26,494 nucleotides of DNA from Bacteroides sp. CAG:144 (GCA_000434215.1 HF999670.1:1-26494); one strand, 5' to 3'. Counted from the stretch's first letter, positions 16,779-26,133 are shown. Program-made: numbers and translations. The notes: generated by a model not told the origin, from the letters alone.

Positions 16779-18776
16779 ATGAAAAATTTTCTCCGATTAT
16801 TCGATTTTTTGTTTCTCTGTTGTTTGTCTGTGTTTATAGCATCTTGCTCTACGAGTTTGGAGAGTACGGCCTATCTGTCGTCCGATAACGGCGACGGTAC
16901 TTATACCAATCCGGTCATACAGGCCGACTATCCCGATCCCGATATAATCAGGGTCGGAGAAGATTATTATATGGTGAGCTCTTCGTTTGTCGCCATGCCG
17001 GGTATTCCTGTTTGCCACTCCAAAGACTTGGTCAACTGGGAAATTATAGGACATGCCTACGACAGTATCACATTTCGTCCGCAATACCGTATGGAAGGCG
17101 GGAAAACGGCGTATAGTCGTCTTTGTTGGGCACCGACGATAAGATATTACGACGGCATCTATTATATCGGTGTGAATATCGCCGATGACGGGTTTGTCAT
17201 GTTCAAGAGCGATAGACCCGAAGGACCGTATACCATGCATAAGTTCGGCAAGCGCTTATACGATCCGGGTTTCTTTATCGATGACGATGGAAAGAAATAT
17301 GTTACGCATGGCAAAAACAGAATTTACCTTACTCGGCTGAAAGACGATGCTACGGGCGTATTGGATTCCGAAGATAAAGGTACGTTGATACTGACTGCGC
17401 CCGAGGGGTACGGTCATCTGTTCGAGGGCTGCCATACATATAAAAGAAACGGTTGGTATTATATATTCAATCCGGCATTGGGGTATGACGGAGTGCAGAT
17501 GATAAGCCGTTCGCGGAATCTTTATGGTCCTTATGAGACGAAAGTATTGATCGATGATGATATAAATTATGCCGATGCGGGTGTGCATCAAGGCGGGTAT
17601 GTGGAGACTCTCGAAGGTGAATCGTGGGCATATACCTTCCAAGATCGCGATTATATGGGACGGTGCGTCATGTTATATCCGATGAAATGGGAAAACGACT
17701 GGCCGGTAGTAGGACCGGAAGGAAGACCCGGAAAAGGGGTGGTAACGTATCGCAAACCTGCGATCGGAGCAGGACAAGGCATCTCTTATCCGCAACATTC
17801 CGATGATTTCGATGCCGCTGAGTTGTCGCAGGTCTGGGAGTTCAACCATGTTCCGCACAAAGAAAAGTGGAGCTTGACCGACCGGCCGGGTTATTTCCGT
17901 ATCTATGCCCAGTCGGCACCGTGTTTCGGCGAAGCCCGCAATTCGCTTACTCAGAAGGTCAGCGGGCCGTATAGTACAGCTACCGTAGCTCTCGAATTGA
18001 AAGGTTTGCAAGAGAATGATTTTGCCGGTATGGGAATTATGGGAAGGCCCATGTATCAGTTGGGCGTCCGTAAAAAGTCGAATGGTAATTGGTTGGAGTT
18101 CCGCTCCGGAGATTGGACGGGAGAGAACGTTACCGATAGTTTGTTGTTGGATACGGAGCGGATTTATCTCCGTACCGAAATCACGAAACAAGGGTCTCAA
18201 TTGTTTTATTACAGCCTCGATAACCGCACGTTCCACCGTTTCGGCCTCGAAGGCCGGTCTAATTTCTGGGGGTATTTGGGAATACGCCATGCGTTATGTT
18301 GCTATAATGTAGTAAAGGGCAGCCCCTGCGGATATGCCGATTTCGATTTCTTTCAAATAAAAAGTACACGTAGGGGAAATCATTACGATGCGTTTGCCGG
18401 AGTGGATTTTTCACAATATGACGACCGGGAGGGGTTGTTGCTGGTTCGCCCCCATCGTAAAAGACCCATGCAACATTTCGAGAAAATCGGTTCGGGCGAC
18501 TGGCTTGTGTTCAATAATTTGCATTTTAAGAAGAGACCTCGAACGGTTGCCATCGAATTGCGGGCTGAAACTTCCGGAGCGGAAATAGAACTTAGAGAAG
18601 ACTCGATAGACGGGCGGTTATTGGCTGTATGCCGGGTCGAGAAAAGTAAAAGTTCGAAAGAGTGGGAAAAACAAGTTTTCACCGTAGATAAAATAAAGAA
18701 AGGCAAGACGAAAGTTTATTTCCTGTTCAAGGGCGATTGTAAAAATCTTTCTGTAAAAAGTTTTGTCTTTGAATAA
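16779..18776 (+). CDS. GH43 family glycoside hydrolase, lipoprotein (beta-xylosidase/alpha-L-arabinofuranosidase-like)
   Basis: This 665-aa enzyme probably removes xylose or arabinose units from plant polysaccharides. The lipoprotein signal MKNFLRLFDFLFLCCLSVF ends in the lipobox IASC (C23), which predicts membrane anchoring. The ATG at 16779 was chosen over a TTG 39 bp upstream because it begins this signal. The five-bladed GH43 domain (about 40-335) carries the expected catalytic triad: base D53 in YPDPD, pKa-modulating D162 in YDPGFFIDDDG, and acid E216 in LFEGCH. A concanavalin-like C-terminal beta-sandwich (about 340-525, DDFDAAELSQVWEFNH...) follows, as in xylosidase-type GH43 enzymes. 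Then comes a CBM6-like jelly roll (about 540-665). All three catalytic acids are intact. No SusC/D pair or hybrid sensor is adjacent. Family and export are firm; the substrate is not settled. Confidence 0.9.
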   Translation: MKNFLRLFDFLFLCCLSVFIASCSTSLESTAYLSSDNGDGTYTNPVIQADYPDPDIIRVGEDYYMVSSSFVAMPGIPVCHSKDLVNWEIIGHAYDSITFRPQYRMEGGKTAYSRLCWAPTIRYYDGIYYIGVNIADDGFVMFKSDRPEGPYTMHKFGKRLYDPGFFIDDDGKKYVTHGKNRIYLTRLKDDATGVLDSEDKGTLILTAPEGYGHLFEGCHTYKRNGWYYIFNPALGYDGVQMISRSRNLYGPYETKVLIDDDINYADAGVHQGGYVETLEGESWAYTFQDRDYMGRCVMLYPMKWENDWPVVGPEGRPGKGVVTYRKPAIGAGQGISYPQHSDDFDAAELSQVWEFNHVPHKEKWSLTDRPGYFRIYAQSAPCFGEARNSLTQKVSGPYSTATVALELKGLQENDFAGMGIMGRPMYQLGVRKKSNGNWLEFRSGDWTGENVTDSLLLDTERIYLRTEITKQGSQLFYYSLDNRTFHRFGLEGRSNFWGYLGIRHALCCYNVVKGSPCGYADFDFFQIKSTRRGNHYDAFAGVDFSQYDDREGLLLVRPHRKRPMQHFEKIGSGDWLVFNNLHFKKRPRTVAIELRAETSGAEIELREDSIDGRLLAVCRVEKSKSSKEWEKQVFTVDKIKKGKTKVYFLFKGDCKNLSVKSFVFE

Positions 18777-18837
18777 ATGAAAAGCAGAAGTGTGCCGAGG
18801 AGAGATAACGGTACACTCCTCTGTCTGGCTTGTTGCT

Positions 18838-19190
18838 CCGAGCGAGGGCGAACTCGACGAGGAATCTCGCCTCTGGTAGAGATTCTTTGGGGTTATTCCC
18901 CTCAGAATGACAAATGTTGCTATTGCTTGGAAGGGGATTCTTCCTCCCTTACGGTCGTCAGAATGACATCGCTTGTTATCTCGAACGTATGTGAGAGATA
19001 TTATGTTAGCTTACTTGGTAGGAGAATCTTCGGTGCTATACACCTTAGAATGACATACTTTTTAACAAGAGATTCTTCAAGGCAAATCTCATGTTACTAT
19101 CGTTTGGCGTGAGATTCTTCACTTCACGACCGTTTCGTTCAGAATGACAGTCAAATGTCATTCCGAGCAAATGCGAGGAATCCCCCGATT
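18838..19190. repeat. Dispersed repeat cluster B (same family as cluster A, inverted)
   Basis: Units of the form GATTCTT(C/T)...(C/T)AGAATGACA occur at about 18878-18911, 18934-18968, 19022-19055 and 19111-19150. A unit of the other type and orientation, TGTCATTCCGAG...GAGGAATCCCC, follows at about 19157-19187. A further partial unit, GAGGAATCTCG, lies near 18859-18869. The stretch 18913-19000 is the reverse complement of 3-88 in cluster A with a few changes. Two units face each other near 19142-19165 (AGAATGACA...TGTCATTCC) and could form a hairpin. The cluster fills most of the 580-bp gap between the GH43 and hppA stops. No gene is visible there. Confidence 0.75.
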
Positions 19191-19304
19191 CTACCCTTCT
19201 GTTTGGATATTTTGTATCGTTTGCTAACGATGCGGGGTTCTCTGTTGGTTTTTTTCTTTTTGCAGTTATAATATGATAATTCGGTGGCAAAGTATAAAAC
19301 AAAG

Positions 19305-19338
19305 GAGGGGTTACTTACACTTATGTAAGCAACCCCTC
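19305..19338 (-). terminator. Terminator of hppA
   Basis: GAGGGGTT (19305-19312) pairs with AACCCCTC (19331-19338). After one mismatch, CTTACA (19314-19319) pairs with TGTAAG (19324-19329) around a 4-nt loop. On the minus strand a T-rich tail (CCTTTGTTTTAT) follows. It lies 18 bp beyond the hppA stop. Confidence 0.85.
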
Positions 19339-19356
19339 TTCTCTCTTAGAATACAT

Positions 19357-21558
19357 TTAAAATAGACTCCATACAACGGTGAGTCCTGCCATGACGATGG
19401 CGACCATGCTCATGAGTTTGATGAGGATATTGAGGCTGGGTCCCGACGTATCTTTGAAAGGATCGCCGACAGTGTCTCCTACGACGGTCGCTTTGTGTAC
19501 GTCGCCGCCTTTCCCTCCCAAGTTTCCTTCTTCGGTATATTTCTTGGCATTGTCCCATGCTCCACCGGCGTTTGCCATGAAGATGGCGAGGACAAATCCG
19601 GCACCCAATCCGCCGACCAACAGGCCGATAACACCCGGTACACCGAATATCAGACCCGTAAGTACGGGAGCGATGATAGCAAGAAGTGAGGGAAATATCA
19701 TTTCTCGCTGGGCACCTTTTGTCGAAATCTCGACACAACGGGCATAATCGGGTTGTGCTTCGCCTGTAAGGATACCTTTGATTTCACGGAATTGCCGGCG
19801 CACTTCTTCTACCATGTGTGCGGCGGCGCGGCCCACGGCATTCATGGTTAATCCGCAGAAAAGGAAAGCCATCATCGAACCGATGAAAATACCCGAGAGC
19901 ACTTTCGGATTCATCAGCGTGATGTCGTAGTAGTACATGAAATCGGTAAATGAAGCATTGTGTACATCTATGGTGCGTTCCCCGACTGTCAATGTTTCTT
20001 GTCCCATACGGGTGAGTCCGATGCGTATTTCTTCTATATAGGAGGCCAGCAGAGCAAGACCGGTGAGTGCGGCCGAACCGATGGCAAACCCTTTTCCGGT
20101 AGCGGCGGTCGTGTTGCCCAGAGAGTCGAGCGCATCGGTGCGGGAACGGACTTCTTTGCCCAGATTACTCATTTCGGCGTTTCCTCCCGCATTGTCGGCG
20201 ATCGGCCCGTATGCGTCGGTGGCAAGGGTGATGCCCAGTGTCGATAACATTCCTACGGCAGCAATACCTATACCGTAAAGTCCCATCGATACATTGGCGA
20301 AATCGAACCCGGCAGCAAACCAGTAAGAAAGAATGATACCGCATACGACGGCTAGGACGGGGATTGTCGTTGAAATCATTCCCAAGCCGATACCCGAAAT
20401 GATAACGGTCGCCGGGCCGGTTTTTCCACTCTCGGCAAGTTTTTGTGTGGGACGGTATGATTGTGAAGTGTAGTATTCGGTCGAGCGTCCGATGACGATT
20501 CCTACAAGCAAGCCGATGACAACGGCACAGCTTATATAGAACCAGTTTTGTAATTGCAAGGCCCATAGAATGACGAAAGTCGCGACGATGATGAGTATCG
20601 AACTCAAATTGATACCGGTCGAGAGCGATTTCAGGAGGTCTTTCAACTTGGCATCATCGCGGGTGCGGACCGTGAATATTCCGATGATGGAGAGAATGAT
20701 TCCCACGGCAGCAATGAGCATTGGGGCGATAACCGCCTTGAATTGCATGGTGCTGTCGCCGCTCCCGATGAATGCGGCGGCTCCGAGGGCCGAGGTGGCG
20801 AGTATCGATCCGCAGTACGATTCGTACAAGTCGGCCCCCATACCGGCGACGTCTCCTACATTATCACCTACGTTGTCGGCGATTGTTGCGGGGTTTCTCG
20901 GGTCGTCTTCGGGGATTCCCGCTTCGACTTTCCCGACGAGGTCTGCTCCTACGTCGGCTGCTTTGGTGTAAATACCGCCGCCGACACGTGCGAAGAGGGC
21001 TTGTGTCGATGCGCCCATACCGAAAGTAAGCATGGTCGTGGTGATGACACAAAGTTTAGATGTGGCATTCATCGCATCGGCTGGGATAAAGTAATCGAGC
21101 AGGAGATACCAGAATGAAATATCGAGCAGCCCCAGTCCTACGACGACGAGTCCCATGACGGCGCCGCTACGGAAAGCGATGCGCAGTCCCCGGTTGAGCG
21201 ATTGCCGGGCGGCGTTGGCTGTTCGCGCCGAAGCGTATGTCGCCGTTTTCATGCCAAGGAATCCGGCCAGCCCCGAAAAGAAACCGCCTGTGAGGAATGC
21301 CACCGGAACCCAGTGATTTTGTAGATTGAACCCGTAGGCCATAATCGAAAAGAAGATGACCAGCCCGAGAAATACAAGACCTACGATCTTATATTGTTGT
21401 TTCAAGTATGACATGGCACCGGTACGCACGAAAGAAGCGATGCGTTGCATCGTTTCGGTGCCTTCGCTTTCGCGCATCATTTGCTTGAAAAAATACCATG
21501 CCAATATCAGGGCGATGAGAGATGCCGCCGGCACGATCCAGAATAGGGAAGTTTCCAT
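19357..21558 (-). CDS. hppA: Membrane-bound ion-translocating pyrophosphatase
   Basis: This 733-aa integral membrane enzyme (about 16 helices in the family) couples hydrolysis of pyrophosphate to cation export. The catalytic loop [20 protein letters not shown] is at 193-212, with [20 protein letters not shown] at 228-247, and a second acidic cluster [16 protein letters not shown] is at 448-463. [10 protein letters not shown] (481-490) has Ala485 and Gly488 where K+-independent enzymes have Lys and Thr, so it should need K+. The semi-conserved Glu is E246, the position seen in Na+-pumping members. T90, F94, D146 and M176 coincide with the residues I recall as diagnostic for the Bacteroides-type enzymes that move both Na+ and H+. 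It is monocistronic, with its own terminator. The -7 site is unclear (TATCTTTA at 21582-21589 is close). It recycles the pyrophosphate made by biosynthesis as a membrane gradient. Confidence 0.96.
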   Translation of the reverse strand: METSLFWIVPAASLIALILAWYFFKQMMRESEGTETMQRIASFVRTGAMSYLKQQYKIVGLVFLGLVIFFSIMAYGFNLQNHWVPVAFLTGGFFSGLAGFLGMKTATYASARTANAARQSLNRGLRIAFRSGAVMGLVVVGLGLLDISFWYLLLDYFIPADAMNATSKLCVITTTMLTFGMGASTQALFARVGGGIYTKAADVGADLVGKVEAGIPEDDPRNPATIADNVGDNVGDVAGMGADLYESYCGSILATSALGAAAFIGSGDSTMQFKAVIAPMLIAAVGIILSIIGIFTVRTRDDAKLKDLLKSLSTGINLSSILIIVATFVILWALQLQNWFYISCAVVIGLLVGIVIGRSTEYYTSQSYRPTQKLAESGKTGPATVIISGIGLGMISTTIPVLAVVCGIILSYWFAAGFDFANVSMGLYGIGIAAVGMLSTLGITLATDAYGPIADNAGGNAEMSNLGKEVRSRTDALDSLGNTTAATGKGFAIGSAALTGLALLASYIEEIRIGLTRMGQETLTVGERTIDVHNASFTDFMYYYDITLMNPKVLSGIFIGSMMAFLFCGLTMNAVGRAAAHMVEEVRRQFREIKGILTGEAQPDYARCVEISTKGAQREMIFPSLLAIIAPVLTGLIFGVPGVIGLLVGGLGAGFVLAIFMANAGGAWDNAKKYTEEGNLGGKGGDVHKATVVGDTVGDPFKDTSGPSLNILIKLMSMVAIVMAGLTVVWSLF

Positions 21559-21666
21559 AGATATCAGATTAAAGTTTGCAATAAAGATAGGAAAATTTTC
21601 GAATGAATAAACGTTTTTAGGAATATATAAGGTTTCGATTTATTGCATCTTGTTTATGTTTAAAAC

Positions 21667-21707
21667 AAATTAAAAAGCGGCGGTATACATTCAGTATACC
21701 ACCGCTT
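21667..21707 (-). terminator. Terminator of carB
   Basis: Arms AAGCGGCGGTATAC (21675-21688) and GTATACCACCGCTT (21694-21707) pair with one mismatch around a 5-nt loop. On the minus strand T5 plus AATTTG follows. It lies 22 bp beyond the carB stop. Confidence 0.9.
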
Positions 21708-21729
21708 CTCTGTGTCGGAAAGTCGTTTC

Positions 21730-24700
21730 CTATTTGTATTCTTTCCAGCTTTTAATAGGTATGTTTTGCAGACTTACAGCGCAGAACGACTCGATGAAAG
21801 CTCCTGCCAGTCGGGCGTTGGTAATGAGTGGAATGTTGTGGTCGATTGCCGCCCGGCGTATTTTATACCCGTTTGTCATTTCATGCTTGGTATAGTTTTT
21901 GGGAACGTTGATAATGAGATCGAACGCATGCCCCGCAATCATGTCCATGACGTTGTTGTCGCGGTGTTCATCGGGCCATGAAACTTCGATGGCGTTGTCG
22001 ATGCCGTTTTCGACGAGGAATTTGCGGGTTCCTGCCGTAGCATAGATTTGGTATCCTTTTTCGTACAACATGCGGCAGCCGTCGAGCAGATCCACTTTCG
22101 ACCGTGCCGAACCCGAAGAAACCATCACGTTTTTCTTGGGAATGTCATAACCTACGGCAAGCATGGCGGTGAGCATCGCTTCATTGAAGTCGTCGCCGAT
22201 ACAGCCTACTTCTCCGGTCGATGCCATATCGACTCCCAGAATAGGATCGGTATTTTGCAGGCGGGCGAAAGAGAATTGCGATGCTTTTACTCCGATGCAA
22301 TCGACATCGAAAGCCGATTTGTCGGGTTGTGTATAAGGCGCATTGAGCATGATACGGGTTGCCGTTTCTATAAAGTTGCGTTTCAAGACCTTCGATACGA
22401 ACGGGAAACTTCGTGAAGCACGCAGGTTACATTCGATGACTTTCACATCGTTGTTTTTGGCCAGATACTGTATATTGAATGGTCCGCAGATATTCAGTTC
22501 TTTGGCGATCTGCCGGCTGATTTTCTTTATGCGACGAGCCGTCTCGAAATAGATTTTCTGTGCCGGGAATACGAGTGTGGCGTCGCCCGAGTGCACGCCG
22601 GCAAATTCAATGTGTTCGGAAATGGCGTATTCTACGATTTCTCCGTTTTGCGCAACAGCGTCGAATTCTATTTCTTTGGTATCTTGCATAAATTTCGATA
22701 CCACGACGGGGTATTCTTTCGATACATGAGCAGCGAGGGCGAGGAACTCTTTCAGCCCTTCCATGTCGTGGCATACGTTCATGGCGGCACCAGAGAGGAC
22801 GTAAGAAGGCCGTACCAGTACAGGGAATCCTACATTTTCGACAAATGCCTTGATGTCGTCCATCGAAGTCAGTTCTTTCCATGCCGGTTGGTCGATACCG
22901 AGTTGGTCGAGCATGAGCGAGAATTTGTTCCGGTTCTCGGCGCGGTCTATTGAAATAGGAGAGGTGCCAAGTATAGGAACTTGTTGGCGATGCAGTTTCA
23001 TGGCGAGATTGTTGGGGATCTGTCCGCCTACCGATACGACGACACCGTTGGGCGATTCGAGATCGATGACATCGAGCACGCGTTCGAACGAAAGCTCGTC
23101 GAAGTAAAGTCTGTCGCACATATCGTAGTCGGTCGATACCGTTTCGGGGTTATAGTTGATCATAATCGATTTATAACCCAATTTGCGTGCCGTTTGTATC
23201 GCATTGACCGAGCACCAGTCAAACTCTACCGAGCTTCCTATGCGGTAAGCGCCCGAACCGAGCACGACGACCGAACGGTCGTTTTTGTAATAAGGTATGT
23301 CATGGTCGCTGCCGTCGTAAGTGAGATAGAGGTAGTTGGTGAGGTCGGGGTGTTCCGAAGCAACGGTATCGATGCGTTTTACCGAAGGAAGTATGCCCAT
23401 TTTCTTGCGAAGGTTACGCACACGTATGCTTTCCGTTTCGAGGTTACCGGCGGGATTTTCGACGAAGCGGGCAATTTGGAAGTCGGAGAATCCCAACCGT
23501 TTGGCTTCGGAGAGGACTTCTTGCGGAATATCTTCGATATGGTCGTAGCTTTCGAGTTTAAGCTTGAAATTATGTATGTTTTGTAATTTTTCGAGGAACC
23601 ATGGGGAAATTTTTGTCAGTTCGTGAAGACGGTCTATCGAATATCCGCGATCGAATGCTTCGGCGACAGCAAAGATACGCATGTCGGTGGGGTTGGCCAG
23701 TTCGTCATCGAGATTGTCGAATGTCAGGTCGGTATTCCCTACGAAACCGTGCATTCCCTGGCCTATCATGCGCAATCCTTTTTGTATGATTTCTTCGAAA
23801 CTTTTTCCGATAGCCATGATTTCTCCTACCGATTTCATGCTCGAACCTATACGTCGCGATACACCTACGAATTTGCTCAGGTCCCAACGGGGTATTTTGC
23901 AGATGAGATAGTCGAGACTCGGAGCAACGTAGGCCGAGTTGCTGGTTCCCATTTCTCCGATTTGGTCGAGAGTGTAGCCCAGTGCCAGTTTGGCGGCGAC
24001 AAAAGCCAGCGGATAACCGGTTGCTTTCGAGGCAAGGGCCGATGAGCGGCTCAGGCGGGCGTTTACTTCGATGACACGGTAATCGTCGGTTTCGGAGTTG
24101 AAAGCATATTGAATGTTACATTCGCCGACGATATCGAGATGGCGGATAATTTTGCAGGAAAGTTCTTGCAACATGGTAAGCTCTTTGTTATCGAGCGAAC
24201 AGGTAGGAGCAACTACGATACTTTCACCGGTGTGTATCCCCAGAGGGTCAACATTTTCCATGCTGGCAACGGTGAAACAGTGGTTGTTCTTGTCGCGGAT
24301 TACCTCGAACTCGATTTCTTTCCAGCCTTTCAGCGATTCTTCTACAAGAATCTGAGGCGAGTAGGAAAATGCGTTTTCGGCAAGAGCTTTCAGTTCTTCC
24401 TCATTATTACAGAATCCGCTTCCCATACCACCGAGAGCGTAAGCCGAACGTATGATCAGCGGGAATCCGATCGTGTGGGCAGCCTTGAAAGCGTCGTCCA
24501 TATTTTCGACGGCGATGCTTTTAGGTGTTTTTACTTCGATTTCGTTCAGCTTTTTCACGAAGAGGTCACGATCTTCGGTGTTCATGATCGCTTCGACCGA
24601 TGTCCCGAGTACTTGAACATTGTATTTCTTCAAGATACCTTTGTTGTAGAGTTCGGTACCGCAGTTGAGTGCAGTCTGTCCACCGAAGGCGAGCAATATC

Positions 24701-24948
24701 CCGTCGGGTTGTTCTTTTTTGAATATTTCTTCTACAAAGTAAGGTGTAATAGGTAGGAAATAAACCTGATCGGCTATACCTTCCGAGGTCTGAATGGTTG
24801 CAATATTCGGATTGATGAGAACGGTTTTTATACCCTCCTCTTTCATCGCTTTTAGAGCTTGAGAACCTGAATAATCGAACTCTCCGGCTTGTCCGATTTT
24901 CAATGCGCCCGAACCGAGCACAAGTACTTTTTTGATGGTCTGTTGCAT
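21730..24948 (-). CDS. carB: Carbamoyl-phosphate synthase large subunit, CAD-like type
   Basis: This 1072-aa enzyme makes carbamoyl phosphate from bicarbonate, ammonia (channelled from the CarA glutaminase) and two ATP, for pyrimidine and arginine synthesis. The first ATP-grasp half (1 to about 400) has FGGQTALNCG (88-97), SAYALGGMGSG (168-178) and EVNARLSRSSALASKATGYP (294-313). The oligomerisation region is about 400-555. The second half (about 558-935) has GSGAYRIGSSVEFDWCSV (564-581), NYNPETVSTDYDMCDRLYFD (599-618) and RPSYVLSGAAMNV (713-725). The MGS-like allosteric domain is about 936-1072. Length matches E. coli CarB (1073), but many motifs (RIGSSVEFDWC, VGECNIQYA, KIPRWDL, LSGAAMN) read like eukaryotic CAD/CPS. 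No glutaminase domain is fused and no carA is adjacent, so carA must lie outside the window. The M23 gene is 37 bp upstream on the same strand. Confidence 0.95.
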   Translation of the reverse strand: MQQTIKKVLVLGSGALKIGQAGEFDYSGSQALKAMKEEGIKTVLINPNIATIQTSEGIADQVYFLPITPYFVEEIFKKEQPDGILLAFGGQTALNCGTELYNKGILKKYNVQVLGTSVEAIMNTEDRDLFVKKLNEIEVKTPKSIAVENMDDAFKAAHTIGFPLIIRSAYALGGMGSGFCNNEEELKALAENAFSYSPQILVEESLKGWKEIEFEVIRDKNNHCFTVASMENVDPLGIHTGESIVVAPTCSLDNKELTMLQELSCKIIRHLDIVGECNIQYAFNSETDDYRVIEVNARLSRSSALASKATGYPLAFVAAKLALGYTLDQIGEMGTSNSAYVAPSLDYLICKIPRWDLSKFVGVSRRIGSSMKSVGEIMAIGKSFEEIIQKGLRMIGQGMHGFVGNTDLTFDNLDDELANPTDMRIFAVAEAFDRGYSIDRLHELTKISPWFLEKLQNIHNFKLKLESYDHIEDIPQEVLSEAKRLGFSDFQIARFVENPAGNLETESIRVRNLRKKMGILPSVKRIDTVASEHPDLTNYLYLTYDGSDHDIPYYKNDRSVVVLGSGAYRIGSSVEFDWCSVNAIQTARKLGYKSIMINYNPETVSTDYDMCDRLYFDELSFERVLDVIDLESPNGVVVSVGGQIPNNLAMKLHRQQVPILGTSPISIDRAENRNKFSLMLDQLGIDQPAWKELTSMDDIKAFVENVGFPVLVRPSYVLSGAAMNVCHDMEGLKEFLALAAHVSKEYPVVVSKFMQDTKEIEFDAVAQNGEIVEYAISEHIEFAGVHSGDATLVFPAQKIYFETARRIKKISRQIAKELNICGPFNIQYLAKNNDVKVIECNLRASRSFPFVSKVLKRNFIETATRIMLNAPYTQPDKSAFDVDCIGVKASQFSFARLQNTDPILGVDMASTGEVGCIGDDFNEAMLTAMLAVGYDIPKKNVMVSSGSARSKVDLLDGCRMLYEKGYQIYATAGTRKFLVENGIDNAIEVSWPDEHRDNNVMDMIAGHAFDLIINVPKNYTKHEMTNGYKIRRAAIDHNIPLITNARLAGAFIESFCAVSLQNIPIKSWKEYK

Positions 24949-24985
24949 GCTATTGGGTATTTATGGAATATTGAATTCTGGGAAA

Positions 24986-25924
24986 TCAGTCGATACGGAT
25001 GGGCTGTCCGATTCTCAATGTCCGTTTCGGACTTATTTTGTTCAGTCGGCACAATGAGTTGATCGATGTCCTGTATTTACGAGCTATCGAGGTAAGGGTG
25101 TCGCCTTTTCTTACTCGATATACCGAATAGGTAACTCCATTGGAGTAGTAGGTTTCTGTCCCGGCCCGATAGGGTGTCGATCGGAATACGAATACATCGT
25201 TGCGTATTTCATTGTTTTTGAAATCGAAAATTTCGTTGGGATTGAGGTCCAATCCCAAAAAACGGATTTCGAAATGCAGATGGGCTCCTGTCGAGCGGCC
25301 GGTATTTCCTCCGAGGGCGATCGGATCGCCTACTTTTACGATGTCTCCCTCTTTTACGAGGAAGCGGGAAAGATGTCCGTAAACGGTTTCGAGACCATTG
25401 GTATGGCGCATGACGATATAGTAACCATATCCGCGGCGTTCGTAGTTGGTGAATCGTACTTGTCCTGCAAAGGCGGCACGTATCGTGTCTCCTATCGCCA
25501 ATTTCAGATCTACGCCCCGGTGCATGCGATAACGGCGGAAACCGTAATCGGAGGTTTTACGACCGATGATAGGCATGCAATAATTGGCTACATTGATAGC
25601 AAAAGTGTCGGGAAGTTGTATCCCCGCACGGCGGTAGGGGTTGATCCAGCGGTTTACCCATACGTCTCCGTAGAGTTCGCTGGCCGGAGCGATGCCGTAT
25701 TCTTGTTCGAGGCGGCGACTGTATGTAGCCGAGTCGTCGATGCTTAGCATCGACGGTAATTCTTTGTTGATTATGCTATTGCGTTTCTGAGTAGCAATAT
25801 GCTTTTGTATCGAGAGGTCTATTTCCTGAGCTTGCCCCGAAAGCGAAAATATTCCTAAAATTAAGAAAGAAAAAAGTGCGGGGAGAAAACGTTTTTGTCT
25901 CATTTCTGTTAATCGTTGTTTCAT
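24986..25924 (-). CDS. M23 (LytM-type) peptidoglycan endopeptidase with C-terminal LysM
   Basis: This 312-aa exported protein should cut peptide cross-links of peptidoglycan in the periplasm. With the ATG at 25924 it begins MKQRLTEMRQKRFLP and continues into a hydrophobic signal segment, with cleavage near GQAQ (about residue 33). A second ATG at 25903 (MRQKRFLP) is equally possible. The frame is open to 26032, but a -7 element at 25998-26005 lies inside that extension. The M23 domain (about 118-236) has the metal motif HRGVD (H135 and D139) and HLH (H215 and H217), so zinc ligands and active site look intact. A single LysM covers about 268-312 (YRVRKGDTLTSIARKYRTS...). It starts 37 bp before carB with no terminator between, so some read-through into carB is likely. 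A division or envelope-remodelling role is inferred from the family. Confidence 0.9.
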   Translation of the reverse strand: MKQRLTEMRQKRFLPALFSFLILGIFSLSGQAQEIDLSIQKHIATQKRNSIINKELPSMLSIDDSATYSRRLEQEYGIAPASELYGDVWVNRWINPYRRAGIQLPDTFAINVANYCMPIIGRKTSDYGFRRYRMHRGVDLKLAIGDTIRAAFAGQVRFTNYERRGYGYYIVMRHTNGLETVYGHLSRFLVKEGDIVKVGDPIALGGNTGRSTGAHLHFEIRFLGLDLNPNEIFDFKNNEIRNDVFVFRSTPYRAGTETYYSNGVTYSVYRVRKGDTLTSIARKYRTSINSLCRLNKISPKRTLRIGQPIRID

Positions 25925-25997
25925 AAATAGCTGAAATATGCGATTGTTTGTTTCCGAGAAATTCTTCAAATTAAAAATCGTCGGGGCATAGATTTTC

Positions 25998-26005
25998 CAA
26001 AGGTA
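25998..26005 (-). promoter_or_regulatory. -7 element of the M23 peptidase gene
   Basis: On the minus strand TACCTTTG (25998-26005) matches TAnnTTTG exactly as at fabI. It implies a leader of about 65-85 nt and a start at 25924 or 25903. No clear -33 element is seen. Confidence 0.5.
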
Positions 26006-26133
26006 ATGATTTCTGTTCGATATATCGCTCATGTGGTAAAAAAAATTATAATGGGAAATGAAAATATAAAAATAAATATTATATATAATATATTGTAAAT
26101 TAGGAAAGTACTTGGGTTTTCTTGTGGGCGATT

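Noticed and set aside
18878..19187. Possible CRISPR array
   Set aside because: Units are degenerate, differ in orientation and spacing, and no cas gene is present; they match dispersed intergenic repeats found also at 1-268.
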